A stretch of 64,000 bases of DNA. Origin: an uncultured Prevotella sp. (GTDB taxonomy: Bacteria; Bacteroidota; Bacteroidia; Bacteroidales; Bacteroidaceae). The notes below the pieces were generated by a model. The model searched no databases. It was not told where the DNA came from and saw only the letters and a program-made list of their open reading frames with translations. The stretch lies in contig CAAGKM010000001.1 of the NCBI GenBank assembly GCA_900770395.1, positions 1 through 64,000 of the forward strand, in the 5' to 3' direction. Below, piece by piece: positions 1 to 8,311 of the stretch. Position 1 is the stretch's first letter. The number at the start of each line of letters is the position of its first letter. The translations under genes were made by a program, and so were the position numbers.

Positions 1-70
1 GCCTGACGAGTATGTGACACTCGCCTTGGAGGTCGCTTTTCTTTGCAAGGGAGAGGGATGCTTTGGGCAT
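1..70 (-). CDS. Possible N-terminus of a tyrosine recombinase, cut by the left edge
   Basis: Reading leftwards from an ATG at 70, the frame stays open to the window edge and gives 23 residues starting MPKASLSLAKKSDLQGECHI. The pattern of a short basic strand followed by a G-E-C-x-I-L-V-R strand resembles the arm-binding domain at the start of Bacteroidota phage-type integrases. A -7 promoter element (TATCTTTG read on the minus strand, 115-122) lies 45 bp upstream, but no TTTG box sits at the usual distance. Only the first residues are visible, so the family call is an inference from this pattern and from the neighbouring recombinases. Confidence 0.35.
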   Translation of the reverse strand, partial: MPKASLSLAKKSDLQGECHILVR

Positions 71-360
71 AATTCCATATTTTTTATCTGTTCTTTAATT
101 GTTCAATTGCTCTGCAAAGATACAAATATAATGTCACAAATAATGTCACGCTGTCGATATTTTATGAAACATTAATAAAACCCATTAAAATTGCTATGTT
201 TTTGTAATACACTGTATATTAGCCTTTTGTATTCTTATGTTTTCCTTTATTGTGATTTTGTTTTCTCTGATATAGGGTATTATGCTACCCGTTTTTATAA
301 AACGTGTCATATAAGTACCTATGCCCTGCTGTTATTAGTGAGCTGCGAGCAAGCTCGTTC
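71..360. other. Intergenic spacer, AT-rich
   Basis: No coding frame is convincing here. The stretch holds the -7 element of the leftward gene at 115-122, two close copies of AATGTCAC at 129-150, and a small inverted repeat CGAGC-AA-GCTCG at 346-357 just past the stop of the ATPase gene. The small repeat has no T-run, so it is not called as a terminator. Confidence 0.4.
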
Positions 361-1056
361 CTAGTCTGTACGATAGGTAGGATTCCGAAAAACAATTTTA
401 TCCATCATCTCATTGAGACGGTCTGCCGTGCGGTCGCCATAGCGTTTGCGGATGTCATTAGGAGCCAGGTTTGTTGTAATGACGGTGAACAGCTGTGCAT
501 CATACCGCTTTGTCAGAAGGTCAATAAGCGGAGTCATTACATTGCCGTAGTCCATCACCTCGACAGGCTCTGTTCCCAAATCATCAATGCCAAGCATGTC
601 ACACCGTGCCAGTTCAAGAAACTTCTTGTGGTCAGTCTTGCATAGCTGAGCAATCTGCAAGGCGTCAACAATAGTCAAGCCATAGTTTTCGCTGAAACCA
701 GAGCCAGATGAACGGTTCGGATTGGGAATTTTCAGATAGTTGATGAGGTTTTGCAAAGCCTTGAGCATGGTGGTCTTTCCGTTTCCGCATCCGCCACAAA
801 GAACTATACCGAACTTAGACGAGTCTGACGTTAGACACTTCGCAATCTGCCGTAGCTGGTCATCAACAGAGCTGTTGGGAACAAAATCACGGTGTCGGGA
901 CTGAACCTCCGCTATTGTTGCAGCCAACAAAAGCTCATACGCCTCTTCCTCTTTCATCGGGAGCCTAAAACGCACCGTCGTAGTCCGTCCCTTCTGCAGG
1001 AGCTGGACATAATCTGCGATTCTCTTTTCTTTTGATGTATCCATAATTTCTATCAT
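361..1056 (-). CDS. DnaC/IstB-like AAA+ ATPase (helicase-loader type)
   Basis: 231 residues. A Walker A motif GGCGNGKT lies at about 88-95, a Walker B motif LGIDDLG at 155-161, a sensor-1 TTNL near 194 and an arginine-rich RYGDRTADRL segment at 205-214. This is the arrangement of DnaC-type helicase loaders and IstB-like ATPases. No transposase gene lies beside it, and its upstream partner resembles a DnaD-type replication protein, so a helicase-loading role during replication of the mobile element is the better guess. The start overlaps the upstream gene by 92 bp. A second ATG at 1044 (MDTSKEK) is an equally possible start. Confidence 0.7.
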   Translation of the reverse strand: MIEIMDTSKEKRIADYVQLLQKGRTTTVRFRLPMKEEEAYELLLAATIAEVQSRHRDFVPNSSVDDQLRQIAKCLTSDSSKFGIVLCGGCGNGKTTMLKALQNLINYLKIPNPNRSSGSGFSENYGLTIVDALQIAQLCKTDHKKFLELARCDMLGIDDLGTEPVEVMDYGNVMTPLIDLLTKRYDAQLFTVITTNLAPNDIRKRYGDRTADRLNEMMDKIVFRNPTYRTD

Positions 1057-1438
1057 TTTTACTGTCTAATTTTTCACACGATTCCTTTATAAAAGAATCT
1101 TTGTCTTTATCTTTTATATGTGTCAAGTCATCCGTCAAGTTTACTGTCAAGTTATCCGTCAACTCAAGCATAGTGTATTTAGACGGTAGATGACGTGACT
1201 TTCCATCCTCAAATGCTATGAGCTTACGCTCAGCGAGATGTTTCCTTGCCGTGATGACAGTTTGCCTTGACATGCGCAGCTCCTCGCATATCCTTGTCGT
1301 CGAGCATACAATGGGCATCTGCCAAAAACGCTTGTTGCACTCGTTTATCAGATAGGTGAACAGCGCAATCTCACTCGCTGGCATTGGCGACAAGAGAGAA
1401 GAGCGCCATAGCTGGTTCATGTATTCAATATAGGTCAT
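965..1438 (-). CDS. DnaD-like winged-helix replication protein of the mobile element
   Basis: 157 residues. The first 80 residues look like the winged helix of DnaD/RepA-type initiators: an N-terminal helix (IALFTYLINECNKRFW), then a turn and recognition helix around RICEELRMSRQTVITARKHL at 48-67. The second half is polar and low in order, with repeated LTDNLTVNLTDDLT. It sits between an excisionase-like gene, whose stop it overlaps by 4 bp (ATGA), and the helicase-loader ATPase. DnaD-like plus DnaC-like pairs are typical of phage and plasmid replication modules. The role is inferred from fold and context. Confidence 0.55.
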   Translation of the reverse strand: MTYIEYMNQLWRSSLLSPMPASEIALFTYLINECNKRFWQMPIVCSTTRICEELRMSRQTVITARKHLAERKLIAFEDGKSRHLPSKYTMLELTDNLTVNLTDDLTHIKDKDKDSFIKESCEKLDSKNDRNYGYIKRKENRRLCPAPAEGTDYDGAF

Positions 1439-1842
1439 TTGTCCTCCTTTCTGTCGTTAGCGTCAGTCTTCAGCATTTCCTTGTCAACCTTGCTTGTCCT
1501 CTTGCAATAGCCTGATACGGTCTCATTCAGAGAGCGTGCGTTAGTTATAGCCTTAACAGCAGATGCCGGGTACATGTTCTTGTTGCCGAACTTGATGTGC
1601 TGCAGGTAGCCTGTGCGATGCCACTGCCATAATGTGGCTGGACATACGTTGAAAATCCTGCATACCTCATCCGTAGTCAGAAAAGTCTCCTCCTGCTCAT
1701 CCTTACGGGCGGACTCTATCTTCTCTTCCCATTCCTTGCGTGACTTCATCAAAAGCATCTCGGCAAAATGGTGAAGGTCTTCGGGGGTTACCGTCAATGC
1801 GACTTGTCCTCCCATTCTTGTCAGTGACATGATGTCTATCAT
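1435..1842 (-). CDS. Excisionase-like HTH DNA-binding protein
   Basis: 135 residues. A MerR/excisionase-type helix-turn-helix spans about 54-100: FLTTDEVCRIFNVCPATLWQW, a turn HRTGYL, then the wing HIKFGNKNMYPASAVKAI. Proteins with this single domain are common next to integrases in Bacteroidales conjugative and mobilizable elements, where they help excision or regulate transfer. The stop overlaps the next gene by ATGA, suggesting translational coupling. A -7 promoter element (TACCTTTG on the minus strand, 1964-1971) lies upstream. A start at 1830 (MSLTRMGG) is also possible. Confidence 0.65.
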   Translation of the reverse strand: MIDIMSLTRMGGQVALTVTPEDLHHFAEMLLMKSRKEWEEKIESARKDEQEETFLTTDEVCRIFNVCPATLWQWHRTGYLQHIKFGNKNMYPASAVKAITNARSLNETVSGYCKRTSKVDKEMLKTDANDRKEDK

Positions 1843-2064
1843 ATTTGTTCTTTTTTATAGGCGTTATACATACGCTGTCCCACTCGTAAACCAGGATGCT
1901 CTTTTTGCAGCGTGATAAAAAAAAGAAGCACCGCCAATCCGCTGGTTATTCGGAATGACAGTGCAAAGGTATATGGCTTTTGACGGCTTTGAATAAGATT
2001 TGAATAGGCGGTAGAATGCGACTACTATTGACTACTCTTTGTTAAAGATATTAACGTGATTTAT

Positions 2065-2106
2065 CAAAAAATCCTTAGTTGAGGGTAGATTTGTCAACTA
2101 AGGATT
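2065..2106 (-). terminator. Rho-independent terminator after the 2137-2946 gene
   Basis: A perfect 13-bp inverted repeat (2070-2082 with 2094-2106, core ATCCTTAGTTGA) encloses an 11-nt loop. On the minus strand it is followed by TTTTTTG. It lies 30 bp after the stop of the minus-strand gene at 2137 and so ends the transcript that includes the recombinases, separating it from the excisionase-like gene. Confidence 0.8.
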
Positions 2107-2136
2107 ATAAAGATGATTGTGAAAGGTCGCTACCTG

Positions 2137-2946
2137 TCAGAAGCGGAATATGCTGCGACAGTATGCTATGATAATAGAGAGGAAGTTCTTGCGCCCTAAC
2201 TTGCGGTTGTTGAACTTCACATTACCGTCAGTGTCAACGGTATAGCCAATAATATTCCGCAAAGCCTTCATGTGATACTTGATTTTCTCCTCGGATTGCT
2301 TCTTGACGGCATCAGGCTCATATTCAAGATTGACGTGATATTTGCTGAAATATTTGTCGAAGCTGCTCTTTTTCAAGTTAAACTCATTAGCCAACAGACT
2401 ACGTGGAACAGTCGGTAACAATATGCCGTCTTCTATCGCACAATGGAGAATTATCGCAGCGTCATCGGGATGCTCGCCTTGGATAATCTGGTGGAGTCCG
2501 TGACTGATGGCGTAATAGTGTGCGGAAAAAGGTGTGTACTCAATCAGCTTGGAAGGGTGCTCCTCCTCCGATAATCCACGGATAATCTTCAGGAAGCCCA
2601 GTATCATCTTTTGGGAGATTCCGCCCCAATGCTTGCGCATCAGCTCCTTTGTCAATTCCTCTATCTCGTCATAGTGATTTCTGCCCCTTATGGCTATATA
2701 TTTCATGGTCCTGCGTATAGCCGGCTTCTTTGCCAGCTCCTCCCAAGGTGTTGTCTGATATGACATGACGGCAAGTGCCGTCATGCCAAAAGCATCAAGG
2801 CTCGGCTTCTCCACGTCCTCGTTTACTTTCTTGCCGTCAAATTCCTCCTTTATGAGCGACAGCAGGAACTTTATGTTCTCTTCCGTCACGTTGCGTGGTT
2901 GTCCGAACTGCTGTTCAAAATCCTCGCCAAGTTCTTTTATATTCAT
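2137..2946 (-). CDS. Unknown protein of the mobile element
   Basis: 269 residues, soluble, largely helical and charged. I do not recognise a family. Visible features are an acidic N-terminus (LGEDFEQQFG), a basic central stretch (RRTMKYIAIRGRNHYDEIEELTKEL), a K-rich segment near 190-225 and no signal peptide or membrane span. It lies 16 bp after the end of a tyrosine recombinase gene on the same strand and is closed by a strong terminator, so it is probably cotranscribed with the two recombinases and may be an accessory factor. That role is inferred from position only. Confidence 0.45.
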   Translation of the reverse strand: MNIKELGEDFEQQFGQPRNVTEENIKFLLSLIKEEFDGKKVNEDVEKPSLDAFGMTALAVMSYQTTPWEELAKKPAIRRTMKYIAIRGRNHYDEIEELTKELMRKHWGGISQKMILGFLKIIRGLSEEEHPSKLIEYTPFSAHYYAISHGLHQIIQGEHPDDAAIILHCAIEDGILLPTVPRSLLANEFNLKKSSFDKYFSKYHVNLEYEPDAVKKQSEEKIKYHMKALRNIIGYTVDTDGNVKFNNRKLGRKNFLSIIIAYCRSIFRF

Positions 2947-2962
2947 GTTCTAATGTCTTTCG

Positions 2963-4291
2963 TTAATCAATGAGCTTTACAAGCTCACGTTTCATCTCGT
3001 TGTCAATCTCCCTGTACCGTGCAAAGGCACGGCTGCCGTCGGTATGTCCTGAGAGCGATGCCACAAGGTTCGGGTCTTTCACCTTCTTGTACAGGTTGCC
3101 GATGAATGTCTTTCGGGCGGTATGGCTCGTGGCGATGTCGCAGATGGGCTTCTGCACAGGCTCACGTGTCATGTTGTCGATGACCGTCACCATGCGGTTG
3201 ATGCCGAGCAGCTTCAGGATTTTCCTTATCTGTCGGTTGTAGACATTCTGGTTTATCTTGGGCAATATCCTTGTCTCAAGGTCTGAATACTTGTCAAGGA
3301 TAGCCTTCGCCTTGTCGTTAAGTGGCACCCTGATGGTGCGTGGCTTGTGGTTCTTGGTCTTCTCCGCTATATATTCCACGGCTCCGTCAACGATATTGGC
3401 TCGTGTCATCTTCTCAAGGTCTCCAACACGGCAGCCTATGAGACAATGGAACATGAAGATGTCACGGTAGACCTGCGTGGAGGGTGTCTCGCCGCTGAGG
3501 TCTGCATAATAGACCTTGTCACGCTCCTCAAGTGTCAGATAGAAAGGAGGGCTGTCCAAAACCTTCGGCATCTCAAAGGTGGCGAAAGGGTCATTATCGG
3601 TGATGTTGTGCTTCAGACACCAGTTGACTACAGTGCGCATTTTTCTGAATATTGTATTGATGGAGTTCTCTGTGAGCTGTCGGAGCTTGTAACGTGCCTC
3701 TATGTCATCGTAGATTTGCGGATAACGCTCATAATACTCTGTCTCGTTGACCAGATACTTCTGGAACTCACGCAGGTCATCTGCTGTCATGGTATCTATG
3801 CGCATGGTATATCCACGTCTGCGCATAATCTCCCTTTGAAAACGCTCAAAGTGCAGTATCTTGCGCACCTGGTGCATGTGATGCCTTGCGGTCTCCTTTT
3901 CCATGGGATGGTTCTCAGCGTACTGCTGGCACTGGTATGCCAGACTGTACTTGTCGCCCTTCCTGCCTTGGCGCATATTGATGTTTGGGTGATGGAACTC
4001 CTCGATAACGCCTTTCAGCCAACGGCTGTCCGCTCCGTGGTAATATTGCGAGGATATGAGTGCCGTCAGGTCCTGCACGGCTTTGTCGAATGCCGTGCGC
4101 TTGGCTTCTGCCACAAGAGCCACACGTGACTTGTAGCCCTGCCGTTCCGCACTCCAGTGGTTGGGATTGATTGACAGCTCGCTTACAGCCTTGATGTCGG
4201 TCTTGCCGTCTCGTACACGGAAATAGACGTGCGCCTGGTCTGTTATGTTGTTCTTTGCCGAGGTCTCCCGGATAAATGCCGTTACTTTCAT
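2963..4291 (-). CDS. Tyrosine recombinase (phage-type integrase) 2
   Basis: 442 residues, the usual length for Bacteroidales integrases. The N-terminal arm-binding and SAM-like core-binding domains occupy about 1-240. The catalytic domain follows, with Arg288 (in IGCRVGDL), the His390-x-x-Arg393 pair (SHTARKTF), His416 (LSGHTDGS) and the nucleophile Tyr426 (FARYREID). It should cut and rejoin DNA to integrate or excise the element. It is a paralogue of the gene 33 bp upstream (shared IGN-Y-KKVKDP and GSRAFARYREID). Such tandem pairs are common on Bacteroidales elements. Which member performs integration cannot be read from the sequence. Confidence 0.9.
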   Translation of the reverse strand: MKVTAFIRETSAKNNITDQAHVYFRVRDGKTDIKAVSELSINPNHWSAERQGYKSRVALVAEAKRTAFDKAVQDLTALISSQYYHGADSRWLKGVIEEFHHPNINMRQGRKGDKYSLAYQCQQYAENHPMEKETARHHMHQVRKILHFERFQREIMRRRGYTMRIDTMTADDLREFQKYLVNETEYYERYPQIYDDIEARYKLRQLTENSINTIFRKMRTVVNWCLKHNITDNDPFATFEMPKVLDSPPFYLTLEERDKVYYADLSGETPSTQVYRDIFMFHCLIGCRVGDLEKMTRANIVDGAVEYIAEKTKNHKPRTIRVPLNDKAKAILDKYSDLETRILPKINQNVYNRQIRKILKLLGINRMVTVIDNMTREPVQKPICDIATSHTARKTFIGNLYKKVKDPNLVASLSGHTDGSRAFARYREIDNEMKRELVKLID

Positions 4292-4324
4292 AATGCGCTA
4301 TGTTTTATGGGATGAAAATTACTT

Positions 4325-5644
4325 TTAGCCGATGAGGTTGACGAGATTTATCTTTGTCTCCTCGTCAATCTCCCTGTATCTTGCGAAAGCCCTGCTGCCG
4401 TTGACGTGTCCTGTCATGGAGCTGACAAGCTCAGGGTCTTTCACTTTCTTGTAAATGTTGCCGATGAAGTTGCGCCTTGCCATGTGGCTTGATGCGACAT
4501 CGCATATTGGTTTCTTTACCTCCTGTCCCATGACGGTGTCAAGAATGGTCACCGTTCTGTTGATGCCGCATTCCCGAAGAACTGCACGGATGCCGTTGTT
4601 ATATTGGCTTATTGGCTTTGTTGGCAGTAGGGTGTTCTGTCTGCCCTCATAGCGTTTCATAATATCCATTGCCTTCGAGGTCAGCGGAACACTTACCGTC
4701 CGCGGACGCTTGCGCATGGTCTTGTGTGGCAGGTACTGCAATATGTCACCGTCAATATTGTCACGTGTGAAAGAGAATAAATCACCGACTCTGCATCCGA
4801 CCATCGACTGGAACATGAACAGGTCACGGAAAACTTCCAGCTCTGGCTTGTGGCTGAGGTCGGCATGGAACACCTTGTCACGCTCCTCTATGGTCAGATA
4901 GAACGGAGTGCCTTGCACTGGTGATGGGATGGTGAAGGCATCGCATGAGCGGTTGGTGGTAAAGCCCATCCTTATGCACCAATGACCTACAATGCGGAGA
5001 TGGTGCATGATGCAGATTATCTGTGTGCTTGAAAGTTGTCTGGGCGGGTGTATGCCGATGTTGAACTGCTCATAGAACTTAGAATAATCTTTATAATAGA
5101 CATACTCTTTTTTGACATATTCACGGAAGTCAAGATAATCCTCAGGTCTGATAGTCTCCTGGTAGAGTGTGAAGCCTTCCTTGCCTTCTATCTCCCTCTT
5201 GTAGGCTTCATAGCGTTGTAGTTTCTTGATGGTAGGCTTGTATGTGAGTGCAGACCTTGGACTCATGGGATGCTCGGAAATATACTGCTCCATTCTTGAC
5301 ACGACAGTCGTAAGTCCTTCCTTTGACTCTGTTGGCGGATTAACGCACTTGTCTATCATTCTCTTCATCCATGTGACATCTGCCGTAGCAGCATTGTATT
5401 CATCTGAGAGTGTGGCAATAATTGAGCGCACCAAGTCCTTTGCCCGTTTCTGCTCATCCGCTGATATTTGCCTCGTCCTTTTATAAGAAAGGCTGTCTTT
5501 GTCCCAATAATCAAGCATCACCTCAATATCAGAGCGTACTTTTAGGTCAACTCCTTTATCCCTGAGTCGGAAACATAGATAGCCTTTACGGGGAGCATCC
5601 CCGCTATTGGACTTGCATTCCTTTGTAGTGATACTTATTTTCAT
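4325..5644 (-). CDS. Tyrosine recombinase (phage-type integrase) 1
   Basis: 439 residues with a complete catalytic set: Arg near 285 (VGCRVGDL), His387-x-x-Arg390 (SSHMARRNF), His413 (MTGHVNGS) and Tyr423 (FARYREID). It is first in the recombinase operon, preceded by a Bacteroidota -7 element (TACCTTTG on the minus strand, 5670-5677), with the second recombinase 33 bp downstream. Its position as the outermost gene reading inward suggests that the attachment site lies to its right, somewhere in 5650-5930, although no flanking copy is inside the window to prove it. Confidence 0.9.
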   Translation of the reverse strand: MKISITTKECKSNSGDAPRKGYLCFRLRDKGVDLKVRSDIEVMLDYWDKDSLSYKRTRQISADEQKRAKDLVRSIIATLSDEYNAATADVTWMKRMIDKCVNPPTESKEGLTTVVSRMEQYISEHPMSPRSALTYKPTIKKLQRYEAYKREIEGKEGFTLYQETIRPEDYLDFREYVKKEYVYYKDYSKFYEQFNIGIHPPRQLSSTQIICIMHHLRIVGHWCIRMGFTTNRSCDAFTIPSPVQGTPFYLTIEERDKVFHADLSHKPELEVFRDLFMFQSMVGCRVGDLFSFTRDNIDGDILQYLPHKTMRKRPRTVSVPLTSKAMDIMKRYEGRQNTLLPTKPISQYNNGIRAVLRECGINRTVTILDTVMGQEVKKPICDVASSHMARRNFIGNIYKKVKDPELVSSMTGHVNGSRAFARYREIDEETKINLVNLIG

Positions 5645-5930
5645 ATTCTCTTAGTTTTTATTTCTGCTGCAAAGGTAATTCTTTTCCCGTAAATGTTCCC
5701 ATATATCCCTAAAAAACTTCAATCCGTTTAAGTTTATTTATCTTTTGTGTTTTGTCAAACTATCCCTTATTATCAGTTGTTTACAGATGTTATCATCAAT
5801 TTTTATCAAGTTGAATTAAGTATGTTTTAGTATATACAGTTTCCACGCTTTTTTGTATATAGCCGGAAACAATCTAATTAAAAGAAAAAGCTGATGCTGG
5901 GAGGTCGCGGAGGCAAGAAATATAGGCTAT
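5645..5930. other. Intergenic region holding the recombinase promoter and probable element end
   Basis: AT-rich up to about 5885, with the recombinase -7 element at 5670-5677. It then changes abruptly to a short GC-rich stretch at 5893-5913 (GATGCTGGGAGGTCGCGGAGG). A 19-codon open frame starts at 5894 and ends at TAG 5951-5953, too short to call. The abrupt base change may mark the end of the element or the last codons of a disrupted gene. Confidence 0.35.
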
Positions 5931-6296
5931 ATGTTAAAAGCATCTTTTAGTACAGAAATTAATGGACACCGTATCTCTTTGGAAGATACATTGTCCTTCT
6001 TCAATGTTTATTCTGTTATGGGTGATAATCAAGAAGATTATTTTTGGATTTTAGATCCAATACCAGAAAAAACAGATCCTGAGTGTCCAATTTTTAAGGT
6101 TTATGAATATGGAATATTTTTCATTTTCAAAAAGGACGGTTTTGCACAGTTTGATGAGTTAAAGAATCTTATCCAAACAGGAAATGACAACAAGAGAAAA
6201 ATTGAAAAAGTAGGTATTGAGAAACTACCTGCTGATGTGGGAAATATTTTGTTAGATGTGTTACCTCAGTATATAATTAAATATTTAGCAATATGA
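5931..6296 (+). CDS. Unknown small acidic protein, first of a coupled pair
   Basis: 121 residues, soluble, with no signal peptide. It is rich in aromatic residues and has no motif that I can name. The last 4 bp (ATGA) overlap the start of the next gene, so the two are translationally coupled. The frame is low in GC relative to the chromosomal genes to the right. Small coupled proteins of this kind are often immunity proteins left beside toxin genes, but no toxin is visible upstream, so that is only a possibility. Confidence 0.5.
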   Translation: MLKASFSTEINGHRISLEDTLSFFNVYSVMGDNQEDYFWILDPIPEKTDPECPIFKVYEYGIFFIFKKDGFAQFDELKNLIQTGNDNKRKIEKVGIEKLPADVGNILLDVLPQYIIKYLAI

Positions 6297-6688
6297 GATT
6301 GTACGATAATAAAACTGCAACATTCCATTTTTTCTTTAAGAATGTGAAAGCAAAACAGGAGTCATATATAACGATGTTAGAGTTCCTGAATAAATATGGT
6401 TGGCTTGACGGTTCAAATATAAAAAATCAATATTTGTATAATAAACATTCTGAAAACATTGGAATGTGCGAGGTCATCCTCAGTGATAGCAATGTGGCGG
6501 AAAAAGAAATAGAGAAATATGTAGACTTGTTCTTTGATGATTTAAAGCATTGTGACAGTGTTAAGCAAGTATTTGTGTTGTTCAATGAAAACACAGAGAA
6601 AATTGTGATGAATAATATGGATTATTATCCTGAATACAATACGGCAAATATAGAACATGGAGATTATGTATGTGTATATTCTAAATAA
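6293..6688 (+). CDS. Unknown small protein, second of a coupled pair
   Basis: 131 residues. It starts with FHFFFKNVKAK and contains an acidic central segment (EKEIEKYVDLFFDDLKHCDS) and a tyrosine-rich end. No signal peptide or membrane segment is visible and I do not recognise the family. It starts inside the stop of the previous gene and ends 11 bp before the secreted LRR gene. Its AT-rich codon use matches the previous gene, which suggests that both were acquired together. Confidence 0.5.
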   Translation: MRLYDNKTATFHFFFKNVKAKQESYITMLEFLNKYGWLDGSNIKNQYLYNKHSENIGMCEVILSDSNVAEKEIEKYVDLFFDDLKHCDSVKQVFVLFNENTEKIVMNNMDYYPEYNTANIEHGDYVCVYSK

Positions 6689-6699
6689 CTAAAAAAACA

Positions 6700-8022
6700 A
6701 TGAAAACAAAAATTTTTAAGCCGCTGCTTGCAATGGCATGTCTGTTGAGCAGCATCAATGCTTCAGCCTACGATTTTGAGGTTGATGGCATTTATTACGA
6801 TGTCGTGTCATTGAGTGAGTTAACTTGCAAGGTTGTCAAAAAGTCTGAGTATTATAAGTATTCAGGTGATGTGGTAATACCTGCTCATGTAAATTATGCA
6901 AATAAGACTTTGACCGTTGTAGAGATTGAAGATGAGCTATTTTGCTATTGTTCAGAACTAACGGGAATAACAATTCCTAATACCATTACGTCAATTAGCA
7001 ACCGTATGTTTTGTGGCTGCAAAAAATTAGAGCGTGTGAAGATTGATGATGGAGATTATGTTTTGGAGTTTGGAGATGACACATTCTTATTTTGCCCTAT
7101 AAAATCGTTATATGTTGGTCGTAATATTTCGCACAGTGGCCTTTATAAATACTTACCTTTTAAGGAGATTAAAACTTTAAAAGAAGTGACGATCGGAAAT
7201 TCCGTGACCAAGATATATAGTTATTCGTTTTATGATTGTAGTGGTCTTATGAGCATAACAATTGGAAATTCCGTGACCGAGATAGGTCGTAGTGCGTTTG
7301 AGGGTTGTAGTGGTCTTACGAGCGTAACGATTGGAAATTCCGTGACCGAGATAGGTAGTAGTGCGTTTGAGGGTTGTAGTGGTCTTACGAGCGTAACCAT
7401 TCCTAATTCCGTGACCGAGATAGGTAGTAGTGCGTTTTTTGAATGTAGTGGTCTTATGAGCATAACAATTGGAAATTCCGTGACCGAGATAGGTCTTAGT
7501 GCGTTCGGTGGTTGTAGTGGTCTTACGAGCATAACAATTCCTAATTCCGTGACTGAGATAGGTGGCAAAGCGTTCTCTGGTTGTAGTGGTCTTACGAGTA
7601 TAACTATTCCAGAATCTGTAACCGAGATTGGTGATAACGTTTTCAGTGGTTGCGGTTTTACAAGTATTACGCTTCCAAGCTCAATAAAGAGAATTGGAGC
7701 ATTCGATAAGACTGATAACATTACAACAATATACATACTTAATCCAACACCTCCATCAGTGAGGTCTGGGGAGCTTTTTACAAAAAAACAGTATATGACT
7801 CTTAATATTTACGTTCCTAAAGGTTCATTGGAAGCCTATCAGAATGCAGATGTTTGGAAAAACTGCTGGAATTTACATGAAGGTGCCCCCACAGGAATTG
7901 ACAATGTGAAGAATGATATTATGGATGGTAACAGCAAATGCTATGACCTCCGCGGTAACAGGCTCGGTGCTCCCAAGCGTGGACTGAATATCATAAATGG
8001 CAAGAAAGTGATAGTGAAATAA
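6700..8022 (+). CDS. Secreted BspA-like leucine-rich repeat protein (LRR_5)
   Basis: 440 residues. A signal peptide (MKTKIFKPLLAMACLLSSINASA) is followed by a 130-residue N-terminal part. About eight LRR_5 repeats of 23 residues follow, built on NSVTEIG-SAF-GCSGLTSITI. A tail then runs YDLRGNRLGAPKRGLNIINGKKVIVK, here given in two parts as YDLRGNRLGAP and NGKKVIVK. BspA-like LRRs are surface proteins that bind host matrix or other bacteria. The tail resembles that of other Prevotella exported proteins, including the one at 36553-37191. The repeats are almost identical at the DNA level, so copy number could change by recombination. Confidence 0.85.
   Translation: MKTKIFKPLLAMACLLSSINASAYDFEVDGIYYDVVSLSELTCKVVKKSEYYKYSGDVVIPAHVNYANKTLTVVEIEDELFCYCSELTGITIPNTITSISNRMFCGCKKLERVKIDDGDYVLEFGDDTFLFCPIKSLYVGRNISHSGLYKYLPFKEIKTLKEVTIGNSVTKIYSYSFYDCSGLMSITIGNSVTEIGRSAFEGCSGLTSVTIGNSVTEIGSSAFEGCSGLTSVTIPNSVTEIGSSAFFECSGLMSITIGNSVTEIGLSAFGGCSGLTSITIPNSVTEIGGKAFSGCSGLTSITIPESVTEIGDNVFSGCGFTSITLPSSIKRIGAFDKTDNITTIYILNPTPPSVRSGELFTKKQYMTLNIYVPKGSLEAYQNADVWKNCWNLHEGAPTGIDNVKNDIMDGNSKCYDLRGNRLGAPKRGLNIINGKKVIVK
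7190..7660 (+). repeat. 69-bp near-identical tandem repeats inside the LRR gene
   Basis: The unit contains GGAAATTCCGTGACCGAGAT and TGTAGTGGTCTTACGAGC and recurs every 69 bp, six to seven times, with few substitutions. The period equals 23 codons, matching one LRR. Units near both ends have diverged more than those in the centre, as expected from recent internal duplication. Confidence 0.85.
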
Positions 8023-8130
8023 AAAAATACGTGGTTAGCCCCAGACTGCGTGTCTATGAATGTTGGGGAAATGTAGATATGATTAGTTTTGCAGATACAC
8101 CAATTATGAACTTTAACAATGGAGGTAAAA

Positions 8131-8268
8131 ATGAATACAATGAATATTTTAGTTCTTGTTTTCTGCCTTATCGTTGTAATAGTTGCCCTCTTTTTTGGTC
8201 GCAAGAAAGAGATTCACAACAACTATTATTTTGGTGATGGTTGGAATGTATTCAAGAACAATGGGTAA
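8131..8268 (+). CDS. 45-residue membrane protein of unknown function
   Basis: A good ribosome-binding sequence (GGAGG at 8121-8125) stands 5 bp before the ATG, which is unusual in this AT-rich region and supports a real start. The protein is MNTMNILVLVFCLIVVIVAL, then FFGRKKEIHNN, then YYFGDGWNVFKNNG. It has one N-terminal membrane span of about 18 residues (5-22), a basic stop-transfer patch and a short polar tail, probably in the cytoplasm. It lies between the LRR gene and the 5S rRNA on the same strand. No family is recognised. Confidence 0.55.
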   Translation: MNTMNILVLVFCLIVVIVALFFGRKKEIHNNYYFGDGWNVFKNNG

Positions 8269-8311
8269 GTTTGTTTGTCGAACTCATTGAGACGAAAAGA
8301 TCAACATTAAG

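Noticed and set aside
7230..7736. 168-residue minus-strand repeat frame
   Set aside because: It is the shadow of the LRR repeats.
8031..8237. 68-residue plus-strand frame
   Set aside because: It overlaps the 45-residue membrane protein in another frame and lacks a ribosome-binding site.
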